A stretch of DNA of 64,000 nt from GCA-2684655 sp045105235 (GCA_045105235.1 JBGCDH010000076.1:23262-87261); one strand, 5' to 3'. Shown: positions 49,682 to 59,660, counted from the stretch's first letter. Numbers and translations are program-made. The notes: generated from the letters alone by a model not told the origin.

Positions 49682-52228
49682 ATGCACCCTGACGAAGTCG
49701 TGCTCAAGTTCCTCGACCGCGTCGAGCGAGACTTGCAGAGCAGCGGTCTGGGCTCGCTTGAGCACTACCTCGAGCAGTTCGCCGGCCACGAGCACGTCAT
49801 CCGAGAGCAGTATCGACGGCTTGTCGCAAACGACGTGCGGTGCAGCGTGGATGAACCGCACGTCGGGCGCTTGATCGACGGGCGCTACCGCGTCATCGGG
49901 CTGCTAGGGCGCGGTGGCTTTGGGGAAGTCTACCTCGCCGAGGACATGCAGCTGTCCCGTCGTGTGGCGGTCAAGCTGCTGGGCGGTGCCTATGCCTTCA
50001 GCGACGACTGGCGGGCGCGGCTGCGGCGCGAAGCGGAGGCCACCAATCGCATCGAAGCCGATGGGATCTGTCCCGTGCATGACGTTGGCGCGGAGCAGGG
50101 GGTTCCGTATTTGGTCATGCCGTGGATCGAGGGGCGCCCACTCGATCGCTTGATTGCCGCGACCGCGGCGCACGGCGATGGCCCCGTGCAGATCGGCGAA
50201 GCGACTTCGACGCTGGCGCGGCGCGACACGTTTCTGCTCCTGATCGAACGCGTGGCGCGTGCGCTGCAGGCGGCGCACGAGGCGGGCGTTGTGCACCGCG
50301 ACGTCAAGCCGGCCAACCTGATCGTGCGGAGCGACGGCTCGCCGGTGCTGATCGACTTTGGCCTCGCGGCGCTGACCGCCAGCGCCGACCCCTTGCGGTC
50401 GCGCTCGCTGGTGTTTGGCACTCCGGCCTACGCGGCACCCGAGCGGGTGGACGTGGCGGCCGGTCACGGGGAAGCCGAAGACGGCGCGCCGCCGCCACAG
50501 CCACAGCTCGACATCTGGAGCCTCGGCGTGGTGCTTTTCGAAGGGCTGGCGCTGCGGCGCCCGTTTCCGCCGCGCCCGGGAGTGTCGTTTGATCGCTGCG
50601 TGCGCGAAGACCCGCTGCCGCGTCTAGATCGTGCCATGGGGCGCGACCTCCAGGCGGTTGTCGAGAAGGCGATGGCCCGCCGGCCGACGCAGCGATACGC
50701 CAGCATGGCCGACTTCGCCGAGGACCTCGAGCGCGTGCGCACCCGGCAGCGGGTGGCCGTGCGGCCGGCCGGGTGGCTGCGCCGCGGTGTTGCCCGCATG
50801 CGGGCGAGAGCGGCCGTGGTGGCGGCGATGGCGATCGTGCTTGCCGTGCTGGTCGCGGCCGGTGCCTACTGGCTGCGCTATCGCGACCGTGTGGTCGTCG
50901 CAAGAGCCGTTCGCTCGCTGGCGGCGTCCATGGACGTGCTGGTGCGCGACAAGCAGCGGCTGTCGCGATTCGGCTTCGCCCTGGACGAACGCGCCGCCGA
51001 GGCGCGCAGCCTGTTGGCGGTCGTTGGCGAACTGCGCGATGGCGTCGGCGCTTCGCCGGAAATCGACCACAGCCAGGCGCGCTTGCTGGTCGCCGCCGGT
51101 CAGCTTGAGCTGCAGCTCTCGCGGCGCGATCGAGGCGTCGCCCACTTGCGGCAAGCACGCTCGCTGTTGCCCGATGGCGACGATACGAGCGCACCGCTCG
51201 AGGTGCGCCGCTTGCGCATCCTGGTCGAGGTGCTGCTCGGCGATTCGTTGAGCCATGTCCGCAGAGACCGCGAAGCTCTGGCGATCTACGAGCGCGCTCT
51301 GGCCATGGACGAGCAGCTGCTGGCCGAGCGCCCGGCGGACCCGCGATGCCTCAGCGATGTCGCGTTTGGCTACATTCGCATGGGCTTTCAGTTCGGGCGA
51401 CTCGGCGACATGAACCGCCAGAGCCGTGAGATGGCGCGCTCGATCGCGATGCTCGAGCGGGCCGAACAGTTGGCCCAGGGCGATACCGAGCGGTCCAAGC
51501 ACACGGCGAGCGGCATGCTGGACCTGGCGCAGGCGCTGCGCTCTGCACCGCTACCGGGGTGGGACACTCCGAACCTGCTGGAGCGCGCCGAGCGCCGCTT
51601 GCTGCGGCTCGCGGCGCAGCAGCCGCGCGACTTCGAAGTCTGGGACATGCTCTGTCGCGCGTCCGAAGTGCGGCTCAAGACGGCTGGCGATGGGCCGTGG
51701 CCGCCCGGCGAGGCCGAGCGGCTGGTTGCGCGCAGTGACCAGGCGGCGGCACTGGAGCCCAACCTGCTGACGGCTCTGCTGCACCAGGCGCGCGCGCGCA
51801 TTTGGCTGGCCCAAGCGCATGTCGCCGCCGGCGATGCCGAAGCCGTGCGGCGGGGCTGTGAGGAGTGCCTCGCGCTGGTCGAGCGGGCCGTGCAGGCTCG
51901 TCCGAGCCGCCCCGAATGTTCCCGGCTGCAGGAGGTGATACGTTTGCTGGCCGACGCGCTGGCCAGCACCGCGCAGGTGCCGGCGGCGCGGGCGGTTCTG
52001 CGGCGCGCGATCGAGATTGCCGAAGGAGATTTGGAGCGTTTCGAGCACGATCCCCACGTCGCGATGATGCTGGTCGCGACGATCCTGCACCGCGTCGATG
52101 CGCCGCAGGTCGATCTGCAGCGCGGGCTCGAAGTGCTGCAGCACTGCATGCGGCGCGACCCGAACCTGCTGGACGAGAACGAGCGCTTTTCGCGCTTGCT
52201 CGCGGACTTGCGCACGCGGTTGCGCTAG
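49682..52228 (+). CDS. Transmembrane Ser/Thr protein kinase with TPR-like sensor region
   Basis: 848 residues. The N-terminus resembles DUF-like planctomycete kinase leaders. Kinase domain about 70-360: GRGGFGEVYLAED P-loop (~75), VAVKLLG Lys, GVVHRDVKPANLIV catalytic loop (~205), LIDFGLAAL metal site (~224), AAPERV. One membrane helix at about 383-402 (VAAMAIVLAVLVAAGAYWL) and a long helical, TPR-like C-terminal region (DREALAIYERALAMDEQLLA; DLEPVL-style Ala/Leu/Arg repeats). ATG 49682 is preferred over an earlier in-frame ATG at 49622 since it begins the conserved leader. Divergent partner of the ECF sigma factor. Confidence 0.92.
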   Translation: MHPDEVVLKFLDRVERDLQSSGLGSLEHYLEQFAGHEHVIREQYRRLVANDVRCSVDEPHVGRLIDGRYRVIGLLGRGGFGEVYLAEDMQLSRRVAVKLLGGAYAFSDDWRARLRREAEATNRIEADGICPVHDVGAEQGVPYLVMPWIEGRPLDRLIAATAAHGDGPVQIGEATSTLARRDTFLLLIERVARALQAAHEAGVVHRDVKPANLIVRSDGSPVLIDFGLAALTASADPLRSRSLVFGTPAYAAPERVDVAAGHGEAEDGAPPPQPQLDIWSLGVVLFEGLALRRPFPPRPGVSFDRCVREDPLPRLDRAMGRDLQAVVEKAMARRPTQRYASMADFAEDLERVRTRQRVAVRPAGWLRRGVARMRARAAVVAAMAIVLAVLVAAGAYWLRYRDRVVVARAVRSLAASMDVLVRDKQRLSRFGFALDERAAEARSLLAVVGELRDGVGASPEIDHSQARLLVAAGQLELQLSRRDRGVAHLRQARSLLPDGDDTSAPLEVRRLRILVEVLLGDSLSHVRRDREALAIYERALAMDEQLLAERPADPRCLSDVAFGYIRMGFQFGRLGDMNRQSREMARSIAMLERAEQLAQGDTERSKHTASGMLDLAQALRSAPLPGWDTPNLLERAERRLLRLAAQQPRDFEVWDMLCRASEVRLKTAGDGPWPPGEAERLVARSDQAAALEPNLLTALLHQARARIWLAQAHVAAGDAEAVRRGCEECLALVERAVQARPSRPECSRLQEVIRLLADALASTAQVPAARAVLRRAIEIAEGDLERFEHDPHVAMMLVATILHRVDAPQVDLQRGLEVLQHCMRRDPNLLDENERFSRLLADLRTRLR

Positions 52229-52230
52229 CT

Positions 52231-52260
52231 GCTGCCAAGGGCTGTCAAGGGCTGCCAAGA
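52231..52260. repeat. 10-bp tandem repeat between convergent genes
   Basis: GCTGCCAAGG, GCTGTCAAGG, GCTGCCAAGA in tandem directly after the kinase stop. Confidence 0.8.
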
Positions 52261-52271
52261 GCTCCGCCGAC

Positions 52272-52832
52272 TCAGACCGACACGCGAGGCACAATGCGTT
52301 CGTTGCTGTCTTCGATCTCGAAGAAGCTCGGCTCTTCAATCTTCATCGTCGAGGCGACGACGCTGGTCGGGAACGACTCGATCAGGTTCTTGAGGTCGCG
52401 CACGTTGGCGTTGAAGAAGCGTCGCGCCGCCGCCACGCGATCTTCGGTGACGGCCAGCTCTTCCTGCAGCGCGCGAAAATTGGCGTCGCTCTTGAGCTCG
52501 GGGTAGCCCTCGGCAACGGCAAACAGCGACTTCATGCCGACCTGTAGCGCGTTTTCGTCGCGCCCCTGGCTGCTGGCCGCGCCGTGGTTGGCCATCGCCT
52601 GGTTGCGCAGTTCGACGACGCGCTCGAGCACTTCGCTTTCATGCTTGGCGTAGCCCTTGACCGTGGCGACGAGGTTGGGGATCAGCTCGTAGCGGCGCTT
52701 CAGCTCGACGTCGATATCGGCCCAGCTCTCGTGCACGGTGTTCTTGAGCCGCACGCAGCGGTTGTGAACGGCGATCCACCAGATCAGCGGAATCAGGACA
52801 GCAGCTGCAAGGATGATGAGCGTGGGTTCCAT
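52272..52832 (-). CDS. lemA: LemA family membrane protein
   Basis: 186 residues: N-terminal membrane helix (EPTLIILAAAVLIPLIWWI) and the LemA core CVRLKNTVHESWADIDVELK, RRYELIPNLVATVKGYAKHE, LQEELAVTEDRVAAARRFFN. ATG 52832 starts at the helix; the longer frame has no family match. Function of LemA is poorly defined; it commonly accompanies a membrane partner, as here. Confidence 0.93.
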   Translation of the reverse strand: MEPTLIILAAAVLIPLIWWIAVHNRCVRLKNTVHESWADIDVELKRRYELIPNLVATVKGYAKHESEVLERVVELRNQAMANHGAASSQGRDENALQVGMKSLFAVAEGYPELKSDANFRALQEELAVTEDRVAAARRFFNANVRDLKNLIESFPTSVVASTMKIEEPSFFEIEDSNERIVPRVSV

Positions 52833-52911
52833 CGCGGTCGGGAGTCTTGCAGAGGTTTGGGGTGGTTGCCAGCAGGCGTTGAGAAACAGGCCACTAGCCG
52901 ACGTCGGTGCG

Positions 52912-53604
52912 TCAGAGGCCGGCTGCGGCCAGCAGGTGGCGCGGCCACAGCTCGCAAAACGCTTCGGCAAAGGCGATGCGGCGACGAAACTCTTCGAGCT
53001 TCCACGAGCCCGAGCCATTGCCGAGCAGCAGCACGCCGTCGCGGATTTCGAAGGTGTCGATGTTCTCGGCCAGCAAGAATTCGATCATGCGCGGGTGCAG
53101 CACGTCGTAGGCAAACTTCTTGTCGTCCGACTTGACGAAGTACTTGCGGCTGAACTCGTGCGACTCAAAGTCGATGTCGTCAAAGCCAACTGCTGCCGCC
53201 ATCTTGTCGAAGACGCTCTCGCGGCGCAGCTCGATCGTTGCGGTCGCAAACGGCAGTTCGACCAGCGCAAAGCTGAAGCGGCTGCTCGACCGGTCGCCGT
53301 CGCTGTCCTTGGTCTCGTAGTGATACTCGCCGGCGAAGATCGGGCACGCCCGCCCAAACAGCTCGCGATTGCCGCGGAACGTGTCGTAGGCGTAGCGGTC
53401 GTCGCCGCGGTCAAAGGCGCGGAACTGCGGATACGAGCTGTCCACCGAACCCAGACGCTCGGTCGAAAACGTCAGGTCAAGCTCGGCGGCAAACTCTTCG
53501 CAGGCGGCGAGGTGGGCCAGGCGAGCTCGGTGCGACAGCACTCCCAGCCAAACCACGAGGCTGATGCCGGCGATCGCGAGCAGGACGATGGTGACGGTAT
53601 TCAT
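52912..53604 (-). CDS. Membrane-anchored protein upstream of lemA (DUF3137-like)
   Basis: 230 residues: one N-terminal membrane helix (TIVLLAIAGISLVVWLGVLS), then a soluble domain: CEEFAAELDLTFSTERLGSV, FGRACPIFAGEYHYETKDSD, SFALVELPFATATIELRRES, MIEFLLAENIDTFEIRDGVL. The arrangement (helix, nucleus resembling DUF3137, lemA next) is common; the family name is tentative. Function unknown. Confidence 0.7.
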   Translation of the reverse strand: MNTVTIVLLAIAGISLVVWLGVLSHRARLAHLAACEEFAAELDLTFSTERLGSVDSSYPQFRAFDRGDDRYAYDTFRGNRELFGRACPIFAGEYHYETKDSDGDRSSSRFSFALVELPFATATIELRRESVFDKMAAAVGFDDIDFESHEFSRKYFVKSDDKKFAYDVLHPRMIEFLLAENIDTFEIRDGVLLLGNGSGSWKLEEFRRRIAFAEAFCELWPRHLLAAAGL

Positions 53605-53647
53605 GCGGGTCTCGGAACCCGCACGGTAGCCGTTCGCCGAGCGGGCG

Positions 53648-56632
53648 CTACTTGCCGGCTGCGGACTTCTGGGTCTCAGGCTTGTCGGCTTCCGACTTCT
53701 TGAGGATCGCCTGCACGGCGCGCGCGGCGGCGCTGCGGATCTGCTCGTCGTTGCCCTGGCTCCACTCGATCAGATACGGCAGCGCTTCGGTGGCGCCGAC
53801 GGCGCCGAGCGAGCGGATCGCCAGCAGCCTTTGGGCGGCGTCGTTGTCCGGCATCGCCTGCTTGACGAGCTTTTGTGAGGTCGCTGGCGGCGACAGATCG
53901 ACGCCGTCCTTGGCCCGCGCCCAAAACTGGCGCTGCTCCCGCAGTTCGCGCAGGGCCTTGAGATGCTCGCGGGCGGCCTCGGCGACGGACTGGACCGGAT
54001 CCTGAAGCAGCGGCAACAGGTCGCTGGCGGCGGCGGCGCCGAACGCGCGCACCATGGCGTCGACGGCCGATTGCCGCACGGTTGCCTCGTCATCGGAAAG
54101 CAGCATCCGGATGTCGGTTCGCAGCTCCGCTGGCACGTTGGCGGGCATTACGTAGAGCACGTTGTTGGTGGCGGACGTGTTGGCTAGCAGCATGCGCCAG
54201 TCGGCGAGGGTTAGGGGCAAACCTTGCTCGATGATGGGTTGCACCCACGCCAATTCGCTCTCGGCGCGAAGGCGTTGCAGAGCGACGCTGGCAAGCTGCT
54301 CGGCTACGGCTCGCGGCAGCGCGCCATAGCAGGTGGCGGCGATTTCGGTTTCGTCCAGTTCGATCAGGGCGCGCACGCCCCGCTGGAGCGATTCGGAGTC
54401 TGCATAGTCTCCTTCGTCGAGGCGTTGCAGGCCGCTGGCGAGGTTCTGAGCGAGCTGATAGCAGTCTGAGGCTGGCAGCTTGCGCTTCGGCAAAACCTCG
54501 GCAAAGACGGTTGCGGCGGCGGCCGGCAACACGACCTGTACGGCGGAGTGCGTGACCGAGGTCGAGGGCTGCATCTGGTTCCACACGGCATTGGCGTGGC
54601 TGCCGGTCAGCAGGGCGCGCCATACTGCCGTGAGCTGCGTGTCGCTGTACCCGTGCCAGGGGCGCTGCCGACCGTCGAAGCGCAGCGCGAAGAGCCGGAT
54701 GTCGTCGGGCGGGTCGCTGCTGGCTGAGGTGTAGCTGACGGTCGACCCGTCCCACGACGACAGAAAGGCCTCGTAGCGAGGTCCGATGCCGTCGACTTCG
54801 CCTTGGAGCGTGTTGGACAGCATGAATTTCTTGGCTTGGTTCGAAGCCCTGAGCGTCGTTGCCAACGCGCGTGGCATCAGGGGGATGCTCTGTTCGTCAC
54901 CGAGGCGCACGAGCTCGACCATCGCGGTCTTGGTGGCGTCCGCGTTTGCTGGGGATGTGTCGCGCAAGAGCCGGCGCAGTCCGGGAGCGGCGCTGGCGTC
55001 GCCCGCGCGGGACAGCAGCACGAGGCCCCATGCGATTGTCCGGCGCTGTTTGGGCCAGATTTCGATTTGCTCGGCGAGCCATGCGGCGGCTTCGGGATGT
55101 CCGGTGCGCGCGGCGACATAGAACAAACTGGGAATGCAATCCTCTGGGTTGCCATCGGTGTTCTTGCGGTTGCCCACGGTGGCAACGACTTCGCGCAAGG
55201 TTTCGAACAGCTCGGGGTCGGCACCGCACACCTGGATTTTGCTTATCAGCAAGTTGGTGGAACGGAAACCGGGGATGAGCGTGAGGATCTGGCGACGTTG
55301 CTCGACCGAGCCGCTCGTGTACGCTCGCGCGATGGTCTTGGTGGCTTCCAAGCCGTCGCCGTAGTGCAGGGTGAGAATGCGCAGCACGTCGGGCAGTGCG
55401 GCACGACTCCACTCCAGTCCCGCGGTGTGAAACAGCGATGCAAGCACCGTTTGCGCAGGTGTGGCCGAGCCGTCCGGTGCGTAGCGGCCGAGCTGCTCCG
55501 CTGCATCGGCGAGCTGGGCGAGGGTCTGGTCGGACAGCTTGTAGGGCTGATGCCGGATTCTTCCCGTCCTTACACGTTCGGGGTTGCGCCGCAGTGCGGA
55601 CAAGAACAGCTGCAGCCGGGCGTTGTTTGGGGCCTCCAAGCTTCCATGCAGCACGTCCCACGCGGGCGCGTGAAGCGTGATATCTGGCGACTGGGCGGCC
55701 GAGAGAATCACGTTGGCATGCGGCTGGACGTTCATTTCGGGAACGTAGGCCTGCAGCACGCGAACCGCCGTCAGACCGGCCGCGATCACTGCGGGGTGGT
55801 TGTCCTGCAGGCATGCGGCAGGAACCGCTTTTTGGCGGACCAGCGCGTCGACAACGCTGCGCCAGACTTCTCGCGTGGGGTCAACGGTGCGCGCGAACTG
55901 CTGCAGCACTGGCTCGAGGTCGGTCGCAACCCCTTCGCCACACGCAGCCACCACGAAGCGCTGCCACTCGATGCGGCCGCTCTGCGCCGCTTCGCTCAGA
56001 TAGTCGACGGCCGGCTGCGTGCCGATCGCCCACAGCTTGCGCAGCAGGGCACGTTCGCCTGCATACGCTTCCGTCGCCGCTCCCAGTCGGTTGTTTTGCG
56101 GCAGGGGCGACTGGCGAAACCAGTCCGCGATGGCCAGCGCGGCGGGCGCCCCCAAGCGATCAAGCTCTTGGCCGACGTGCTGCAGTTTGGCTTGGGTGAT
56201 CGAGCCATTCGGGGCTCCGTCGCGCTTGGCCGCCTCGGCCAGCTCGTCGTAGCGCGCCACCAGCGCATGGGCCTGCGCCCGTTGATCCTGCAGCGCCTGC
56301 GCCAGTTCGCCGGTCGAGGCTCGCAGCGCCTGGACCTTGCTGGCGAGCGCTTCGCTGGCGCCGGCCGCGAGGTCGAGCAGTGGCTTGGCTTCGTCGCGGC
56401 GATCGAGCTGCCACAGCAGCTGGCCGAGGCCAAACGCTGCATCGTCGTGCGCGGCGCTCGCCTTGGGATCGGCGAGCAGCTCGCGGTAGGCGCGCTCGGC
56501 CGCCGCAAGATCGCCCTCCTGCTGCGCCACGGCGTGGATGCGTGCGAGGCGTTCGGCCGGCTTGGCCGCTTGGCTCGGGACGCTGGCGGCTAGCAAAAGC
56601 AGCGCCAGCGATGAAGTGAGGATTCGTTCCAT
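53648..56632 (-). CDS. Secreted HEAT-repeat protein
   Basis: 994 residues from ATG 56632. Signal peptide MERILTSSLALLLLAASV then PSQA. An early TPR-like helix pair (AAERAYRELLADPKASAAHD, AFGLGQLLWQLDRRDEAKPL) precedes a long alpha-helical solenoid; clear HEAT-like repeats appear near the C-terminus (VRQSAVDAMVRAFGAAAASD, LLAIRSLGAVGATEALPYLI, IRSAAARAVQAILKK). No catalytic motif. Probably a periplasmic scaffold. A longer upstream frame is Arg/Pro-rich and not coding-like. Confidence 0.82.
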   Translation of the reverse strand: MERILTSSLALLLLAASVPSQAAKPAERLARIHAVAQQEGDLAAAERAYRELLADPKASAAHDDAAFGLGQLLWQLDRRDEAKPLLDLAAGASEALASKVQALRASTGELAQALQDQRAQAHALVARYDELAEAAKRDGAPNGSITQAKLQHVGQELDRLGAPAALAIADWFRQSPLPQNNRLGAATEAYAGERALLRKLWAIGTQPAVDYLSEAAQSGRIEWQRFVVAACGEGVATDLEPVLQQFARTVDPTREVWRSVVDALVRQKAVPAACLQDNHPAVIAAGLTAVRVLQAYVPEMNVQPHANVILSAAQSPDITLHAPAWDVLHGSLEAPNNARLQLFLSALRRNPERVRTGRIRHQPYKLSDQTLAQLADAAEQLGRYAPDGSATPAQTVLASLFHTAGLEWSRAALPDVLRILTLHYGDGLEATKTIARAYTSGSVEQRRQILTLIPGFRSTNLLISKIQVCGADPELFETLREVVATVGNRKNTDGNPEDCIPSLFYVAARTGHPEAAAWLAEQIEIWPKQRRTIAWGLVLLSRAGDASAAPGLRRLLRDTSPANADATKTAMVELVRLGDEQSIPLMPRALATTLRASNQAKKFMLSNTLQGEVDGIGPRYEAFLSSWDGSTVSYTSASSDPPDDIRLFALRFDGRQRPWHGYSDTQLTAVWRALLTGSHANAVWNQMQPSTSVTHSAVQVVLPAAAATVFAEVLPKRKLPASDCYQLAQNLASGLQRLDEGDYADSESLQRGVRALIELDETEIAATCYGALPRAVAEQLASVALQRLRAESELAWVQPIIEQGLPLTLADWRMLLANTSATNNVLYVMPANVPAELRTDIRMLLSDDEATVRQSAVDAMVRAFGAAAASDLLPLLQDPVQSVAEAAREHLKALRELREQRQFWARAKDGVDLSPPATSQKLVKQAMPDNDAAQRLLAIRSLGAVGATEALPYLIEWSQGNDEQIRSAAARAVQAILKKSEADKPETQKSAAGK

Positions 56633-56718
56633 GTCGCCAATGAACGGCCGACAGCGCTTGGGCTTGTCGCGGGTTGCTGGAATCGGTGTCGTGGAGATGT
56701 CGCGGTTGTCGTCGTGGC

Positions 56719-57435
56719 TCAGGCATCGACGCTGAGCCGGTAGCCGACGCCGTGCACCGTCAGCAGGTGCTGCGGCGACTTCGGGTCGGCCTCGATCTTT
56801 TTGCGCAGGTGCAGCAGGTGCGTGTCGATGGTGCGGTCGCCGATCACGGCGCCGTGCCAGACCTCTCGCAAAAACGTGCTGCGGTCGACGACCTGGCCGC
56901 GGCGCTGCCACAGCAGGCCGAGCATGGCCGCCTCGGTCGGCGACAGCCGGTGCGTCGTGCCGTCGCGGTGCAGCTCGTAGCCGCCCAGGTCGACGTCGGC
57001 GGCGCCGATCGCGAACCGCGCGGTGGGCGGCTGCGTCTTGGCTTGGCTTTCACCCTGCTCCGACAGCGCCTCGCGCCGGCGCAGGTGGGCCTGCACGCGG
57101 GCGCGCAGCTCGCGCTGCGAAAATGGCTTGGTGATGTAGTCGTCGGCGCCGAGCTCCAGGCCGAGCACCTTGTCGCCTTCGCTGCTGCGCGCGGTCAGCA
57201 GCAGGATCGGCGTCTTGCGGTCGTGTTCGCGCACCGAGCGCAGGATCTCGAGGCCGCTGGGGCCGGGCAGCATGATGTCGAGCACCAGCAGATCGAACGT
57301 GCGCGTGCGCAGCGTGGCGAGCGCTTCGTCACCGTCGGCGGCGGTGGTGACGTCGTGGCCGTCGCGCGCAAACGCATCGGCGAGCACGGTGCGGAGCGAA
57401 GGATCGTCTTCGACAAACAGCAGGGCGGCGGTCAT
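56719..57435 (-). CDS. OmpR/PhoB-family response regulator
   Basis: 238 residues. Receiver domain with acidic pocket ED-D (residues 9-11), phospho-acceptor Asp53 in LLVLDIMLPG, conserved Thr (LLLTARS) and Lys (ITKPFS). The winged-helix output domain starts near residue 140 (LSPTEAAMLGLLWQRRGQVV, TIDTHLLHLRKKIE, TVHGVGYRL). Its ATG overlaps the stop of the kinase gene (ATGA), so the pair form one system. Confidence 0.95.
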   Translation of the reverse strand: MTAALLFVEDDPSLRTVLADAFARDGHDVTTAADGDEALATLRTRTFDLLVLDIMLPGPSGLEILRSVREHDRKTPILLLTARSSEGDKVLGLELGADDYITKPFSQRELRARVQAHLRRREALSEQGESQAKTQPPTARFAIGAADVDLGGYELHRDGTTHRLSPTEAAMLGLLWQRRGQVVDRSTFLREVWHGAVIGDRTIDTHLLHLRKKIEADPKSPQHLLTVHGVGYRLSVDA

Positions 57436-59534
57436 GCGGGGACGTCGTTGGGGTTTGGGGGCGGGCTGTTTGGGGACTGGCTGGCCGCCGGCACATCGGA
57501 GCCGGCGATTCGACTGTGGTTCGAAACGTCGAGCGGCACGGTCAGCTCAAACGCTGCGCCGGGCGTCGGCGACTGGTTGGCGTCGAGCAGCACCAGGTCG
57601 CCGCGGTGGTGGCGCAGGATCTCGCGCGACAAGAACAGGCCGAGCCCAACGCCGGGCACGCTGCCGTTCTGCTGGGCCGAGCCGCGCACGAAGCGGGCGA
57701 AGATCGTCGCTCGCTCCTCGGCCGGCACGCCGGGGCCATGGTCGCAGACGCGCACCGCATACAGGCCGTCGCGCACGCTGGTGTGGACCTCGATGCGGCC
57801 GCCGGCGGCGGCGTACTTGCGCGCGTTTTCGAGCAGGTTGCGCAAGGCTTGCGCAATCGCGCTGCGGTCGATGACGGCGGGTGCGCTCTCGGCGGGACGA
57901 CTGTCAGCTGTGGTGCTGCCGGCAACCTGCTCGTGCAGCGACAGCTCGATGCCATGGTGGTGGGCGAGTGCCTCAAAGCCCTGCACGGTTTCGCGCACGG
58001 CGTCGGCGGCGCAGTCGTGCTGCAGGTCGTAGGCGCGTTCGCCGCGTTCGATCTGGCCGAGGTCCAGCACGTTGTCGATCAGCGTGGTCAGGCGTGCGGA
58101 CTCGCCGGTCAGCATGGCGAGGTAGCGCTTGGTCTGTTCGCTCGGCAGCTGATCGCCGTCGTCGTGCAGGACGTCCGCGATCAGCCGCATCGAAGCGATC
58201 GGCGTCTTCAGTTCGTGGGTGACGCCGGTCAAGAAGTCCGTGCGCGCGCGCATGGCGGCATGGGCGCGCGACAGCCCGCGCAGCGTCGCCCAGGCGCTGG
58301 CGACGAACAGCAGCAGCAGGGCCAACGCGGCCGACAGCAGGGTGGTGGGCCTTGCAAGCCACGGCAGCGGCGGCGGCGGCGATGGCAGCACCCAGGGGCG
58401 GCGGTCGCTGCGAGCTACGCCGCGAGCTACGCTGTTGGGCGCGATCGCCTCGGCGCGCGCGCGGTCGCCATCGGCAAGGTCGGCAGCGGCCACAAACACC
58501 AGACGGCCGCGATCCGGGACGGGCGGCAGGGCGGCGTCATCGTGTCCCGGCAAGCTGTCGAGCCACGCGTGCGGCAGGATCGCGCCCATGCCACGGCCTT
58601 CGCCGCTGCGCTGTTCTGGCTCGAGATCTTCGAACCACAGCGTGAGCCGGTCGTCATCAAGCTGGGGCGAGCCGCGCCAGGCCGCATCGCGCAAAAACGT
58701 CTGCGCCGCGCGCAGCAGCCGCCGGCGCGCGGCGATGTCGCGCTGGCGTTGGTCCACGGCGGCGAGGATGGTGCGTTCTTCGTCGTTTCTGGCGAGCTCG
58801 GCGCAGCGCTCCAAGGTCGGCCGCGCAACGGCCGCCGGCGCGTGCGACAACAGCATCCAGTCGGACGAAGAGAGACCGGCGATGCCAGCCGGCAGCGTCG
58901 CTTCCAGCAGGATCGACGCCGCGATCGCTTCGGCAACGCGCAGGTCACGCAGCGCGGCAGTGGTGCCGGCCGTGCGCCGCAGGGAGCGCATTTCGGCCTG
59001 CAGCTGATTGCGGCGTGCGGTTCGGTTGGCGCGGTGGCTGTGCCAGGCGGCCTGTGCGAGCGCTTGCGCTAGGGCCAGACCCCGTTCGCCGGCAGCCGCG
59101 CCGTCTTGCAGCTGGTTCGGTCGGCGCGGGTCGCGCTCGTTCGTTCGCAGCAGCTTGTCGTAGATCCGGATCGCTTCGGCGTGGTCCCGCCGGACAAACT
59201 CGGCGACCTTGGCCTGCCGCAGCGTTTCGTCGAGCAGCGGAGCCTCGCGGCCGGCAACGGGCTCCAGCCAGGCGAGCTCCGGGTCCACCTGCAGCTGGCC
59301 GTCGACCACGGCAAAGCGGTTTGCAGGGGGACACCGCTCCAGCACCGCCGGCTGCGCCAGCGCAGCGCGAAGCGCCCGTGCCATCTCGCGCGCGTCGCGT
59401 TCGGCCTGCCAGACCGCGCTCTGCTGCGCCTCTTTGCCGGCCCGCCACAGGCTCCAGCCAGCGACCGCCACCAGAGCGGTGCCGGACGTCAGCGCCAGCA
59501 TCACGAGCAGCGGGCGGAAGCGAGAACTGTGCAC
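57432..59534 (-). CDS. Membrane sensor histidine kinase
   Basis: 700 residues. TM1 at about 8-30, a large periplasmic region of ~365 residues (Arg/Ala/Leu-rich, helical, no known sensor), TM2 about 395-416, then HisKA with the phospho-acceptor in GVTHELKTPIASMRL (~440) and HATPase with ALRNLLENARKYA (~565), DHGPGVP and GVGLGLFLSREI. No HAMP is obvious between TM2 and HisKA. The last ~30 residues are Pro/Asn-rich. Partner of the response regulator by four-base overlap. Signal unknown. Confidence 0.92.
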   Translation of the reverse strand: MHSSRFRPLLVMLALTSGTALVAVAGWSLWRAGKEAQQSAVWQAERDAREMARALRAALAQPAVLERCPPANRFAVVDGQLQVDPELAWLEPVAGREAPLLDETLRQAKVAEFVRRDHAEAIRIYDKLLRTNERDPRRPNQLQDGAAAGERGLALAQALAQAAWHSHRANRTARRNQLQAEMRSLRRTAGTTAALRDLRVAEAIAASILLEATLPAGIAGLSSSDWMLLSHAPAAVARPTLERCAELARNDEERTILAAVDQRQRDIAARRRLLRAAQTFLRDAAWRGSPQLDDDRLTLWFEDLEPEQRSGEGRGMGAILPHAWLDSLPGHDDAALPPVPDRGRLVFVAAADLADGDRARAEAIAPNSVARGVARSDRRPWVLPSPPPPLPWLARPTTLLSAALALLLLFVASAWATLRGLSRAHAAMRARTDFLTGVTHELKTPIASMRLIADVLHDDGDQLPSEQTKRYLAMLTGESARLTTLIDNVLDLGQIERGERAYDLQHDCAADAVRETVQGFEALAHHHGIELSLHEQVAGSTTADSRPAESAPAVIDRSAIAQALRNLLENARKYAAAGGRIEVHTSVRDGLYAVRVCDHGPGVPAEERATIFARFVRGSAQQNGSVPGVGLGLFLSREILRHHRGDLVLLDANQSPTPGAAFELTVPLDVSNHSRIAGSDVPAASQSPNSPPPNPNDVPA

Positions 59535-59660
59535 AGAAACGGCGATTGGGCCAAGGTAGCGGCGTCGGCCGCCGAGTTGTCAACGAGATGTCGCGATGCG
59601 CCGCGTCGGTACTTTTCCCGGTGCGGGGGAAGAACGGTCGGCATCGCTCGTCCTTCGTCC

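Noticed and set aside
54803..56593. 596-codon plus-strand frame over the HEAT-repeat gene
   Set aside because: Arg/Gly/Gln-rich without motifs; the minus-strand frame has a signal peptide and HEAT repeats.
57516..59072. 518-codon plus-strand frame over the histidine kinase
   Set aside because: Shadow frame; the kinase has intact H, N and G boxes on the minus strand.
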